From NCBI RefSeq assembly GCF_900177425.1, contig NZ_LT840184.1:4132263-4196262 (forward strand): a stretch of 64,000 nucleotides of DNA. Reading direction: 5' to 3'. Source of the DNA: Paenibacillus uliginis N3/975 (GTDB lineage Bacteria; Bacillota; Bacilli; Paenibacillales; Paenibacillaceae). The notes under the pieces are model-generated. The model ran no database searches, was not told the DNA's origin, and saw nothing but the letters and a program-made list of their open reading frames with translations. This document shows, piece by piece, positions 45,658 through 52,769 of this stretch. A program made the position numbers and the translations under genes. Positions within the stretch are counted from its first letter, which is position 1, and the number at the start of each line of letters is the position of its first letter.

Positions 45658-45894
45658 ATGAACAATGATCAACAAGCAGAAGTAGTAGCCGTACGTAAGA
45701 ACGGTGATGGTGACATTGTACAGCTGAAGCTCGATACAGGCTCTGTCGTAGACTACAAGGCCGCTCAACAAATGGTTCAAAACAATGAAATTAAGAACCT
45801 GAACGTATTCCGTGGGCGGGACAATGAGATGCATCTTCGCTCCAATGCCGATGGCGACCCGAGCAACAACCTCGATAATATGCCGATATTTTAA
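45658..45894 (+). CDS. DUF3892 family protein
   Basis: The 78-aa protein has the DUF3892 pattern: EVVAVRKNGDGDIVQLKLDTGSVVDYKAAQQMV then VFRGRDNEMHLRS. The family is common in Bacilli, and its function is unknown. A GGGAGG site lies about 8 bases upstream. A terminator follows 22 bases after the stop. Confidence 0.88.
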   Translation: MNNDQQAEVVAVRKNGDGDIVQLKLDTGSVVDYKAAQQMVQNNEIKNLNVFRGRDNEMHLRSNADGDPSNNLDNMPIF

Positions 45895-45916
45895 GGAAAA
45901 CGTCTATCGACTTAAC

Positions 45917-45949
45917 AAAGACCCCGAACATTGATTCGGGGTCTTTTAG
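45917..45949. terminator. Bidirectional terminator
   Basis: A 12-bp stem aaagaccccgaa/ttcggggtcttt (45917-45928 with 45935-45946) with a 6-nt loop and T-run. Confidence 0.88.
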
Positions 45950-45972
45950 TTAGAATGGCTGTAATTTTAAGT

Positions 45973-46428
45973 TTATTGAAGTTGTTTTTTCATCCGTACA
46001 TGGGGTATTCCAGCATCGTCAAAAGGCTCATCCGAAGTGGTAACGTAACCGAGCTTACTGTAAAAAGCTTCCGCCTGGCATTGTGCATCGAGCACGGAAT
46101 GTAACAGCTTCAGTTCACGGGCTTGAGTCTCCATAGCCATTAACAGCACACGGCCTAGACCTTTAGATCGAAAAGGCTTCCGAACAGCAATACGCTGCAT
46201 TTTGGCTGAATCTTTATTGTAATATGTCACCCTGCCTGTTGCCGCATATTCCCCTTCGTATTTAATCAGGATATGATGCGCGTCGGCATCCAGACTATCA
46301 AGTTCGTCGATCTCAATATCTAACGGTACCTTCTGCTCAATGACAAATACTTCCTTACGAATGTCCAGCGCTTCACGCAACTGCTCCTCTGTCGTAACAT
46401 TGATGATTTCTGCTGCCAATATAAACAC
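45973..46428 (-). CDS. GNAT family N-acetyltransferase
   Basis: The 151-aa protein has the GNAT core: EALDIRKEVFVIEQKVP near the N-terminus, the acetyl-CoA-binding segment QRIAVRKPFRSKGLGRVLL (R-x-x-G-x-G) and the C-terminal AEAFYSKLGYVTTSDE. It resembles ElaA/YitI-type acetyltransferases; the substrate is unknown. Confidence 0.88.
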   Translation of the reverse strand: MFILAAEIINVTTEEQLREALDIRKEVFVIEQKVPLDIEIDELDSLDADAHHILIKYEGEYAATGRVTYYNKDSAKMQRIAVRKPFRSKGLGRVLLMAMETQARELKLLHSVLDAQCQAEAFYSKLGYVTTSDEPFDDAGIPHVRMKKQLQ

Positions 46429-46544
46429 CTCTTTATATGGGGAATTTCCTGCATCACTTCGCCGGATATAGATGAATTATTATACAAAATTTTTGTTTTC
46501 CTGTATAGTAGAGTGAAATGTATACTATTGGAAAGGGGCTGCAA

Positions 46545-46661
46545 GTGGGCATGGGTATGAAAGGCACAATTATTTGGTCTATCATCATTTCGGTTCTGTT
46601 GATTTACCCCATGTTTTATACCATCAAAAAAGGTTATTCCCGCAAATGGGATGATGAATAG
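46545..46661 (+). CDS. Small single-pass membrane protein, 38 aa
   Basis: A GTG start at 46545 has AAAGGGG 6 bases upstream; an ATG two codons on (46551) is the alternative. The protein reads MGMGMKGTIIW, a hydrophobic stretch of about 17 residues (IIWSIIISVLLIYPMFY) and a charged tail TIKKGYSRKWDDE. It looks like a small Firmicutes membrane peptide. I do not recognise a named family. A strong hairpin follows the stop. Confidence 0.72.
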   Translation: MGMGMKGTIIWSIIISVLLIYPMFYTIKKGYSRKWDDE

Positions 46662-46663
46662 AA

Positions 46664-46715
46664 AGCACACCACAAAACCGTCAGCTCTTTCCGGGCGACG
46701 GTTTTGTGGTGTGCT
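46664..46715. terminator. Large hairpin after the small membrane gene
   Basis: A 19-bp perfect stem (46664-46682 with 46697-46715) has no long T-run. It lies between the stop of the plus-strand small gene and the stop of the minus-strand lipoprotein gene. Likely a shared terminator. Confidence 0.6.
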
Positions 46716-46737
46716 GTTACCGTTGAGGTAATCTCGA

Positions 46738-47004
46738 CTATTTCACTGAATCTCGAAGACTATCCTGCGGCTTTAGAGACGGTTCAGGAATCAGGCTCTC
46801 CCCCCGTCCCCGACCAGACGAATAAACATCTTTATCGACTGAACGGTCATAGACATTTTGTAGTACAGGTGCAGATGGTGCTTGTAGGTTTTCCATCTCT
46901 ACGGACGATCTTGAGGAAATACTGCACCCACCGAGCATTGGGACAGCCAAAAGCACGGTGCAAATTCCAATCCCACTTAATCTCAGATGCTTTCTTACCA
47001 TCAT
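46738..47004 (-). CDS. Small lipoprotein
   Basis: With the ATG at 47004 (GAGAGGG 4 bases upstream; 47001 is equally possible) the protein is 88 aa. It has a short basic N-terminus, a hydrophobic core and the lipobox PMLGGC, so it is predicted to be lipid-anchored. The mature part is disordered and rich in Ser, Arg, Glu and Pro. No family is recognised. Confidence 0.7.
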   Translation of the reverse strand: MMVRKHLRLSGIGICTVLLAVPMLGGCSISSRSSVEMENLQAPSAPVLQNVYDRSVDKDVYSSGRGRGESLIPEPSLKPQDSLRDSVK

Positions 47005-47084
47005 GCAGCCCTCTCTTCTTTCTGGAAAAACCATGCTTTCCTTTAGTCTGAACCGGATTACCGGATTTTATAACGAGAAAACAA

Positions 47085-47113
47085 TTGACACTTGTAAAGG
47101 CAGCTGATAATAT
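47085..47113 (+). promoter_or_regulatory. Promoter of tRNA-Val
   Basis: A perfect TTGACA is followed after 17 bases by TAATAT; the -10 is 4/6. It lies 42 bases before the tRNA. Confidence 0.55.
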
Positions 47114-47154
47114 ATAAATTGTCTTTCGAAACAGCATATTTATTATTTTATTAT

Positions 47155-47227
47155 GATCTGTTAGCTCAGCTGGGAGAGCACTATCTTGACAGGGTAGGGG
47201 TCAGTGGTTCGAGCCCACTACAGATCA
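47155..47227 (+). tRNA. tRNA-Val (GAC anticodon)
   Basis: A complete cloverleaf: acceptor stem gatctgt/acagatc, D-arm gctc...gagc with an agctggga loop region, anticodon stem ctatc/ggtag with the loop ttgacag (anticodon GAC), variable gggtc, T-arm agtgg/ccact with ttcgagc, and a discriminator A. No CCA is encoded. The prophage starts shortly after its 3' end. Confidence 0.92.
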
Positions 47228-47233
47228 TCAACG

Positions 47234-47268
47234 AAAACCCTTGTGGCACTAAGCCGCAGGGGTTTTTT
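47234..47268 (+). terminator. Terminator of the tRNA-Val unit
   Basis: Stem aacccttgtggc/gccgcaggggtt with wobble pairs and a T6 run, 8 bases after the tRNA. Confidence 0.85.
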
Positions 47269-47301
47269 CTTGTTTATACACCTCTCTGTTTTTGGTGCCG
47301 T

Positions 47302-47346
47302 GATACGAATTTGATACGAATCGACTTTCGATACGAATGATACGAA
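47302..47346. repeat. Four GATACGAA direct repeats at the prophage boundary
   Basis: GATACGAA occurs at 47302, 47313, 47330 and 47339 in a 45-base stretch between the tRNA terminator and the first phage gene. Clusters of short direct repeats are typical of integrase or excisionase arm-binding sites next to an attachment core. Role inferred. Confidence 0.7.
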
Positions 47347-47372
47347 AAAAGCAGCGGTTATGCTCCGCTGCT
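47344..47372 (-). terminator. Terminator at the end of the phage early transcript
   Basis: On the minus strand the stem agcagcgg/ccgctgct is followed by a T6 run. It overlaps the last codons and stop of the HTH gene and closes the leftward early operon. Confidence 0.85.
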
Positions 47373-47594
47373 TACTTTTTCTGGGATGGTATCAAAATTC
47401 GTTCCCTCAAACCAATTTCTAAATACCATTTTACTGATGTAAATATCTCTTCCTGCTCGGGCTACGTGGAATGGAGCGTCTGCTAAAAATTCATATGTTT
47501 TCTTTTGACTCATCCCCATTATCTGCTCGATGTGCTTTGGTCTAAGAGTCATCGGGTAATCATTCCAATCCAAGCTATTAGTGATAGTCCCCAT
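47358..47594 (-). CDS. Small helix-turn-helix protein (excisionase-like)
   Basis: The 78-aa protein has an HTH core (TLRPKHIEQIMGMSQKKTYEFL, then APFHVARAGRDIYISKMVFRNWFEG) of the MerR/excisionase winged type (helix-turn-helix_17). Next to the repeats it could act as a recombination directionality factor, but the same domain also occurs as a DNA-binding protein beside terminase genes. The ATG at 47594 has AAGG 8 bases upstream. Confidence 0.75.
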   Translation of the reverse strand: MGTITNSLDWNDYPMTLRPKHIEQIMGMSQKKTYEFLADAPFHVARAGRDIYISKMVFRNWFEGTNFDTIPEKVSSGA

Positions 47595-47613
47595 ATTGAT
47601 CACCTTCCTATTT

Positions 47614-48063
47614 TTACACCTTTTCCACCACTAAATTCATATTTAAAGCCAGTTTGTAGAACGCCCTCCATCTGATTTTGCTATAAGTCTTCTCGCTGAT
47701 CGGTGGCTGAAAACTGAAACTATACACCTTTTGATCAGTAATATAATCATGCTCGGTTGTCATGTAACGCTCCTCGATCAGGAATTTTTCCATGCGTGGC
47801 AGACGTTTTACCAAACGCTCAATACGATCGCAGTAATCATTCCGATGTTTACTCGAGTCAACGTTGTAAATCGCAATGCTTGCAGTTTGATCACTGGTCA
47901 CATTTGTAGGGCCACTCGGCCTATCCTCATATGAGGCTGTGATGCTTGCCTCACGCTCTTCAAAGGTCAAGTACTTATATATCCTGTATTTCTCGAAAGC
48001 AGCTTCAACGGCTGCCTGTGTCTTCTTCCGGTCTATCTCTGGCAAAAAGCTTTGTTGACCCAC
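47614..48063 (-). CDS. ArpU family phage transcriptional regulator
   Basis: The 149-aa protein shows the ArpU pattern in its C-terminal half: RIERLVKRLPRMEKFLIEERYMT, then VYSFSFQPPISEKTYSKIRWRAFYKLALNM, a sigma-like HTH. ArpU-type proteins turn on phage late or packaging genes. The start is GTG with GAGGTG 5 bases upstream. In most phages this gene is followed by the terminase genes, which are missing here. Confidence 0.85.
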   Translation of the reverse strand: MGQQSFLPEIDRKKTQAAVEAAFEKYRIYKYLTFEEREASITASYEDRPSGPTNVTSDQTASIAIYNVDSSKHRNDYCDRIERLVKRLPRMEKFLIEERYMTTEHDYITDQKVYSFSFQPPISEKTYSKIRWRAFYKLALNMNLVVEKV

Positions 48064-48124
48064 CTTATCACCTCAATTCCAAACTTGAAGGGGATCCCCG
48101 ACCGAAGCCGGGAAATGAATTATG

Positions 48125-48613
48125 TTAAAACGGCAGATCATCATCATTGTCTGGCATCGGTGGTCCATCTTCTTCAGCTGCAGCTGCCTCTTCCAGTGTC
48201 ATCTGGTTCTCGTCCTCAACCTCGACCGTGCCATCTGGATTGATCTTGCCGCGAATACCTTCTCTCGGCTCGTTAAACTCCTCTATACTCATCTGGCTTG
48301 GAGCGACATTCAGTGTTACGTTACGACCAGCGAACCGATATAACTTCGCTGCCTTATCGTCGCTGTCACCTTTAATACCGAATTTCATCACTGTCTTTTT
48401 ACTATCACGTTGCATTGAAATGAACTCAGCGTTGATCTCGCCGCAAACATCATCTCCACCGACTTCCATGGAAATCACAACGATATCACCGGATAAATCA
48501 AACAGCTCAGCTTCGCCGTCCACATCCTCGGCACCCTTGATTTCAAACTTCAGGATCTCTTTCTTATCATCTTTTTGCATCGATTTAAAAAGTACGTTCA
48601 TGCTTGTTTTCAT
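48125..48613 (-). CDS. Phage protein with internal duplication and SSB-like acidic tail
   Basis: The 162-aa protein has two similar halves of about 46 residues (about 5-50 and 60-107), sharing FxSMQxDxKKxxxKFxIKG motifs followed by a short strand (ELFDLSGDIV and KLYRFAGRNV). A low-complexity acidic stretch then leads to the last residues DDDLPF, which match the C-terminal tip of SSB proteins that recruits replication and repair partners. No OB-fold signature of classical SSB is obvious. It could be the phage's ssDNA-binding protein; that is inference. Confidence 0.7.
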   Translation of the reverse strand: MKTSMNVLFKSMQKDDKKEILKFEIKGAEDVDGEAELFDLSGDIVVISMEVGGDDVCGEINAEFISMQRDSKKTVMKFGIKGDSDDKAAKLYRFAGRNVTLNVAPSQMSIEEFNEPREGIRGKINPDGTVEVEDENQMTLEEAAAAEEDGPPMPDNDDDLPF

Positions 48614-48644
48614 GGATTATTGCTCCTCTCGGTTATCGATTAAA

Positions 48645-49004
48645 TTAAAAATCTCCAGGTAGGTTGATAGGGTCCAACACAGCAATAAGAGCAGCTTTAC
48701 AGATGGCTTCAGGAGCAGTGATAGCAAATGCGGCTATACAGTTGACTGATGCGATGTAACCACCGCCATGATTAGTTTCAATAAATGCATGGTAACCAAA
48801 TTTTTCGAACACTTCCCATGCTGCGGATAAATTCGTGGAGTAGTTCGGAACATCTCGCCATATAACACTTGTATCTGTAACCTTCACATAAGATCCGTTG
48901 CCCTTATACTCAAATTCAGATAAGTCTTCACCATCGAACAATATCTCATGGACATGCCTATCTATTTGCCACGGCTTCATAGCCAGTATCTCTTCCCTTG
49001 TCAT
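48645..49004 (-). CDS. Phage ABA sandwich domain protein
   Basis: The 119-aa protein resembles the Phage_ABA_S (PF18066) family: MTREEILAMKPWQIDRHVHEIL at the start, YSTNLSAAWEVFEKF in the middle and AFAITAPEAICKAALIAVLD near the end. Function is unknown. It overlaps the upstream gene by 4 bases. Confidence 0.75.
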   Translation of the reverse strand: MTREEILAMKPWQIDRHVHEILFDGEDLSEFEYKGNGSYVKVTDTSVIWRDVPNYSTNLSAAWEVFEKFGYHAFIETNHGGGYIASVNCIAAFAITAPEAICKAALIAVLDPINLPGDF

Positions 49005-49462
49005 TCTTCTTCCTCCCTCAATCTCGCTTGAAGCGAACTGACTTCTAACTCCAACCCTTCAATCGTCATGTTTGCCGAGAAGAGTTCATTGTTGAGATCC
49101 TCCGCAACCTTCGTCAGCTGATCAGCACGAAGTTTTTCATCCGCCAGCTCTCTACGCTGATTTAAAAATTGTTGGTGCTCGGAATAATAAATAGCGTTTA
49201 TACGTGCGAATGCTTCTTTATCTTCCGGCGTAGTGGTGGATGCTGGTGGGGTGTCATGAATGATGTTGCCGATCTTAACGAGTTTGTCATTGTCATTTGC
49301 GCTTAACCAAAACGTCCCCTTGCCATCTGTCATTTCGAAGTGTCCTTTGCTTTTTTTTCGAATAAAAATCCCGATTCGTCTTGGATTGTCTTCACTGGCA
49401 TAATGGTTCTCAATGAGGTCTCCGAATTTGAATTTGTATTTCGGCTTTACTTGGCTATTCAT
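49001..49462 (-). CDS. Phage hypothetical protein with coiled-coil tail, 153 aa
   Basis: A beta-rich N-terminus (YKFKFGDLIENHYASEDNPRRIGIFIRK) is followed from about residue 85 by a heptad-like coiled coil ending in LQARLREEEE. No family recognised. AAGGGA lies 5 bases before the ATG. Confidence 0.7.
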   Translation of the reverse strand: MNSQVKPKYKFKFGDLIENHYASEDNPRRIGIFIRKKSKGHFEMTDGKGTFWLSANDNDKLVKIGNIIHDTPPASTTTPEDKEAFARINAIYYSEHQQFLNQRRELADEKLRADQLTKVAEDLNNELFSANMTIEGLELEVSSLQARLREEEE

Positions 49463-49464
49463 GT

Positions 49465-49920
49465 CTATCCCTTACCTACTGGGTAATCCCGACCTTTTAA
49501 CATAGCTTCATATGCCCTGTACTCGTATACCTCGCCAGTATAAGTCTGACGTAGCTTTTCAATGCTGTCCTTGATTGCACAGCTACCTGTAAAAACAAAA
49601 CAGTTTTCTAGTGATTGAATGTCTCTATAGGTTACACTCACAAGCTCTTCTCCTAGCAAACTTTCTACTTTTTCATAACCTCCATCCCACCATTGACCAT
49701 AACAATGTACAACCTCTCCATTTTCAAGAGGGATGTCGAATTTATGCCCACCGAAGGCGTAGAACCCTGGACTTGGTCGATCATAATAATATGACTTTAT
49801 AAAGGTGCAGCTATCATCAATACCAATGATCAAATCACCTTGTTGGTAGTACTTGTACTCGATTGGCTTATCCAGCACATAAGCAACACCATCATTAAAC
49901 TTAAGCAATTGCCTCGACAT
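49465..49920 (-). CDS. Phage hypothetical protein, 151 aa
   Basis: No family recognised. The protein looks globular with strands (AYVLDKPIEYKYYQQGDLIIGIDD) and a central GQWWDGGYEKVESLLGEELVSVTYRDI segment. AAGGAGG lies about 17 bases upstream of the ATG, so the start is not firm. Three tandem 18-bp repeats lie upstream. Confidence 0.65.
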   Translation of the reverse strand: MSRQLLKFNDGVAYVLDKPIEYKYYQQGDLIIGIDDSCTFIKSYYYDRPSPGFYAFGGHKFDIPLENGEVVHCYGQWWDGGYEKVESLLGEELVSVTYRDIQSLENCFVFTGSCAIKDSIEKLRQTYTGEVYEYRAYEAMLKGRDYPVGKG

Positions 49921-49961
49921 TGTATGTCATATATGTCTTTCCTCCTTATACTGGAGCTTGC

Positions 49962-50015
49962 AACCACACCTGGAATTACAACCACACCTGGAATTACAAC
50001 CACACCTGGAATTAC
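49962..50015. repeat. Three tandem copies of an 18-bp unit
   Basis: aaccacacctggaattac is repeated exactly at 49962, 49980 and 49998. On the transcribed (minus) strand the first copy includes the last codon and TAA stop of the 50012-50485 gene. Confidence 0.95.
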
Positions 50016-50485
50016 AACCGCCGTTCTTGCTGATAGATCAATTTCTCGCCCTGGTATAGCTCAGTCATGTGATACCCAACCATTTCCCGAGGAAAGGGCA
50101 AAGGGCCATGTTTGCAAGCTTCACAACGGCTGAACCTAACTTGAACAGATGTTTGTTTCCATTCGGCATTTGGAAGCTTAGGCCTCACGTAGTACCAGTA
50201 AATTGCCTTATATTGAACGTGGTCGATTGTGTTAACGATCTGCTGGCAGTAATCGCACTTGTAAGGCAGAAATCCTTCGAACACATCTCCTTGACCTTCG
50301 ACCGGTCGATCTTGTCGATACCAGCAAAAGCGTTCATGATCGACTACCTCATACACGTTGCCGTACATCCCCCGAACGAACTCCCAACGTTGTCCAGCAG
50401 CCACCCTATCAGCTGAACGGCGTTTTAATCGCTGGTCCGCTCTGACGTTGAGCTTCATGCCGGTGTTCATGCATTGGTAGGGCAC
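50012..50485 (-). CDS. Phage hypothetical protein with zinc-knuckle cysteines, 157 aa
   Basis: Two CxxC pairs (CDYC at about 76-79 and CEAC at about 122-125) suggest a bound zinc. The N-terminus is basic and SH3-like (GQRWEFVRGMYGNVYEVVD). No family recognised. The GTG start has AAGGAGG 8 bases upstream. Confidence 0.7.
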   Translation of the reverse strand: MPYQCMNTGMKLNVRADQRLKRRSADRVAAGQRWEFVRGMYGNVYEVVDHERFCWYRQDRPVEGQGDVFEGFLPYKCDYCQQIVNTIDHVQYKAIYWYYVRPKLPNAEWKQTSVQVRFSRCEACKHGPLPFPREMVGYHMTELYQGEKLIYQQERRL

Positions 50486-50515
50486 GTTTTATCCCTCCTT
50501 GATGGGTTATGGCGG

Positions 50516-50725
50516 TTAAGGCTGTTTGTATGTGATAAATACCGTATCTCTGGCGTATTGAGTTTGCTGTTGATGGCTTCCACGAACCATCATGACTGTC
50601 GTGAAGTCCATCTTTATAATTTGGAAGGCTGGGTTATTGCTTAAAAACTTAGTGATACGAAGGTCAAGGTCATTTTCTATCGTCTTGATTTGCGTCACAA
50701 AGATTTCGCTCGCTTTTCCGATCAT
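50516..50725 (-). CDS. Small phage protein, Cse60-like
   Basis: The 69-aa protein has an EIFVTQIKTIENDLDLRITKFL start and a TVFITYKQP end, a pattern like the Cse60 sporulation-type small proteins often seen in phages (a strand, a helix, then strands). AAAGGAG lies 9 bases before the ATG. The match is general. Confidence 0.55.
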   Translation of the reverse strand: MIGKASEIFVTQIKTIENDLDLRITKFLSNNPAFQIIKMDFTTVMMVRGSHQQQTQYARDTVFITYKQP

Positions 50726-50793
50726 CGTTTATCGCTCCTTTGGTATGAAAACTTCTTGAAATTTATCGCGTATTACATATAAGAGGTGATTTT

Positions 50794-51024
50794 ATGTTAG
50801 TTCTAGATTTGTTTGTTATGTTGCTTGGACTTTTTGTTACCGTACTAGCGTTTCTTTTTTTGTTAAAACCCGATTCTGACTGGGTTAGATGGATCAAAAA
50901 GATCCCTGAAGACGTGACCCTAGATGATGCTGATTTATTACGTTTCAGAATTATTGGATTATTAAACATCGGTGTAGGAGCAGCTCTTATCGTTGGTTCA
51001 ATTTTGAAAATTTTTGTGTGGTAG
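50794..51024 (+). CDS. Two-TM small membrane protein on the opposite strand (candidate moron)
   Basis: The 76-aa protein has two membrane segments (LDLFVMLLGLFVTVLAFLFL and IIGLLNIGVGAALIVGSIL) joined by a charged loop (KPDSDWVRWIKKIPEDVTLDD). AGAGGTGAT lies just before the ATG. It is the only plus-strand gene in the phage block. TTGAAA-N16-TATAAG upstream could be its promoter but would give a very short leader. The loop resembles DUF6199-type small membrane proteins. It may be a lysogenic-conversion or exclusion gene; that is inference. Confidence 0.7.
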   Translation: MLVLDLFVMLLGLFVTVLAFLFLLKPDSDWVRWIKKIPEDVTLDDADLLRFRIIGLLNIGVGAALIVGSILKIFVW

Positions 51025-51050
51025 TCGAATTAATAGTAGGGTTATGTGGG

Positions 51051-51872
51051 TTAAGCATTTACACCCACAACCTTATGCCCTAAGATCTCAGCGGCGATCT
51101 GCAAACCTGTACGATAAGCCAAACCTTCTTGAGCTCCATACATCGCTTCTGCTTGCTCAAACTCATACAGCAGCTGTTCCTCTGGAGTCCGCTTGATCTC
51201 GTAGCCAAAATACACTGCGCGGATCATGTCATCCATCGTCATATCATTCAGCGGATCGAGCTCACCCAGCCTTCTCTCACGTGTAATAATGAACGTCTGT
51301 GAGTGATGCAGGACAATCTCATCCGGCTCTTTGACCTGTAGGACCATTCTCAATGCATCTGCCTGTTCTTGAGGCAGACGTACAGGTATTTGCGGGATCT
51401 CCTCTTTTTGTATCGTATCCATTTCAAGGTGGATCGGAAGAGGTCCAATCTCTGGCTCAACTGGTACCTCTTTTTTTACAGCAGTATCCTCGGACTTCTC
51501 CTTTTTCCCTTTGATGGCTTCCTTGTATCTGAAAATCGCTACCTCTTCAGCAGCTTCATCTTTAATGCCCCACTGTTTCGTAAGCCAGTAGCTTTCAAGG
51601 CTTGCCAACGTAGTTCCGAGTTTCTTGGAAGCTTGTTCTTTGGACAATCCCTTAGCCCGTAGTGATAGGTAATCCTGCTTTTTCACCTTTGCCATATTTG
51701 TTTCGACCTCCTTAATTTTGGTTGCAAATCCTATTGGTTTTTTGTGTGATGGTGGAATCGGTTTGCCTTGTATCGCAGCTAATTCCTCTGGATTAAGGGT
51801 GTAATGATTGATTTCGCTTGGTGGTGATCCACCTTGAATTTCATTCTTCCAATTGGGTACAGATGTGCCCAT
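51051..51872 (-). CDS. Phage hypothetical protein, 273 aa
   Basis: No family is recognised for the whole protein. From about residue 59 an HTH-like segment reads MAKVKKQDYLSLRAKGLSKEQ and on through KLGTTLASLESYWLTKQWG, resembling the HTH found in phage small terminase or transcription-factor N-termini. The C-terminal part has an FGYEIKRTPEEQLLYEFEQAE helix. GAAGGAGG lies 6 bases before the ATG. Confidence 0.65.
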   Translation of the reverse strand: MGTSVPNWKNEIQGGSPPSEINHYTLNPEELAAIQGKPIPPSHKKPIGFATKIKEVETNMAKVKKQDYLSLRAKGLSKEQASKKLGTTLASLESYWLTKQWGIKDEAAEEVAIFRYKEAIKGKKEKSEDTAVKKEVPVEPEIGPLPIHLEMDTIQKEEIPQIPVRLPQEQADALRMVLQVKEPDEIVLHHSQTFIITRERRLGELDPLNDMTMDDMIRAVYFGYEIKRTPEEQLLYEFEQAEAMYGAQEGLAYRTGLQIAAEILGHKVVGVNA

Positions 51873-51888
51873 ATCATCCCTCCTTCAC

Positions 51889-52575
51889 TCAAAATAAGAA
51901 CGGCTGTTCCGTCAATTGGGTGTGACTATCTGCCGCCGCAGGCTTCCCCCGGCGTTTGGTCGATTTTGATTTTTTCTTCTTCGTTTTCTCGTACTCTTTG
52001 TATCCGACCGGATCGATGATGGACCAGATCACTTCTCGCTGGTACTCCAGATGGAAATCGTCCAGCGTCTTCTCACCGTTCCGGATCCGATAAACCGCCT
52101 CGCCGATCTTGGCGATGATATAAGCGTCAACCACGTCATGCCTTGGGTTGGAGTATCCGAAGTGCTCCAGGGCCGCGGCTGCCATTGCCTCTTTTTTTGC
52201 TTTCCCTTTGAGTCGTTGTTTGGATCCAGGCTCCCCTACCCAGCCGCTTACATTTACGAATTTCTTAACGGCATTGGGGGCAACCTCGTCGAATTCTAGC
52301 CCCCTGCGGGTGATCATCCCTTCGAGACCGCCGTGAATCTTGGCTGTGGTGATCAACATTTCGGTTGCGTGCCCAATCCCCTCTTTGGTGACCACATCTC
52401 CGGGCCGGAGAATGCTGTATATCTGATTTTCAAGGGAAATCCGCTGCTCTTGAGTGATGCCACCCGGCTTATACTCTCCTTTCCCTGTCAGTACAGCTGC
52501 TCCTATGGGCTGTCCCGTGGCATCCAAGATGACCACTCCTGTATTTGTGGCGGGGTCGATGCCGACGATTCTCAT
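51889..52575 (-). CDS. RuvC-like Holliday junction resolvase
   Basis: The 228-aa protein has an RNase H-fold resolvase pattern: MRIVGIDPATNTG (Asp7), VVTKEGIG (Glu65), and RHDVVDAYIIAKIGEA (Asp147, Asp150). It should cut four-way or branched DNA during phage replication. The last five residues, QPFLF, match the QxxLF sliding-clamp-binding motif. The tail before it is basic (KKKKSKSTKRRGK). It overlaps the previous gene by 4 bases. Confidence 0.82.
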   Translation of the reverse strand: MRIVGIDPATNTGVVILDATGQPIGAAVLTGKGEYKPGGITQEQRISLENQIYSILRPGDVVTKEGIGHATEMLITTAKIHGGLEGMITRRGLEFDEVAPNAVKKFVNVSGWVGEPGSKQRLKGKAKKEAMAAAALEHFGYSNPRHDVVDAYIIAKIGEAVYRIRNGEKTLDDFHLEYQREVIWSIIDPVGYKEYEKTKKKKSKSTKRRGKPAAADSHTQLTEQPFLF

Positions 52576-52769
52576 TCTGATGCCTCACGGCTCCATGAAA
52601 TCAACCAGGATATCTGATGGTAAAGGTACCGCTGATGTTGATTAATTTTTTTCCGGTAATAAAGGTTGGTCTCGTTACTGATCGCTTCACGATGCTCACC
52701 ACAGAGATCGACCAATGCCCAAGTACCTTCAGCAGCATGGTTACACTTTGGAAACTTACATCCTGGCAT
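52572..52769 (-). CDS. Small phage zinc-finger-like protein, 65 aa
   Basis: Cys and His residues in MPGCKFPKCNHAAEG and LCGEHRE suggest a zinc site. The ATG at 52769 follows GGGAGG by 9 bases; it overlaps the MazG-like gene by 14 bases. The C-terminal half is helical and aromatic. No named family. Confidence 0.7.
   Translation of the reverse strand: MPGCKFPKCNHAAEGTWALVDLCGEHREAISNETNLYYRKKINQHQRYLYHQISWLISWSREASE

Noticed and set aside
49962..50015. CRISPR array
   Set aside because: The repeats are adjacent with no spacers, so they are simple tandem repeats.
49840..50133. 97-aa plus-strand frame with TTPGI repeats
   Set aside because: The repeat in the protein is only the 18-bp tandem DNA repeat read on the wrong strand, and it overlaps two minus-strand genes.
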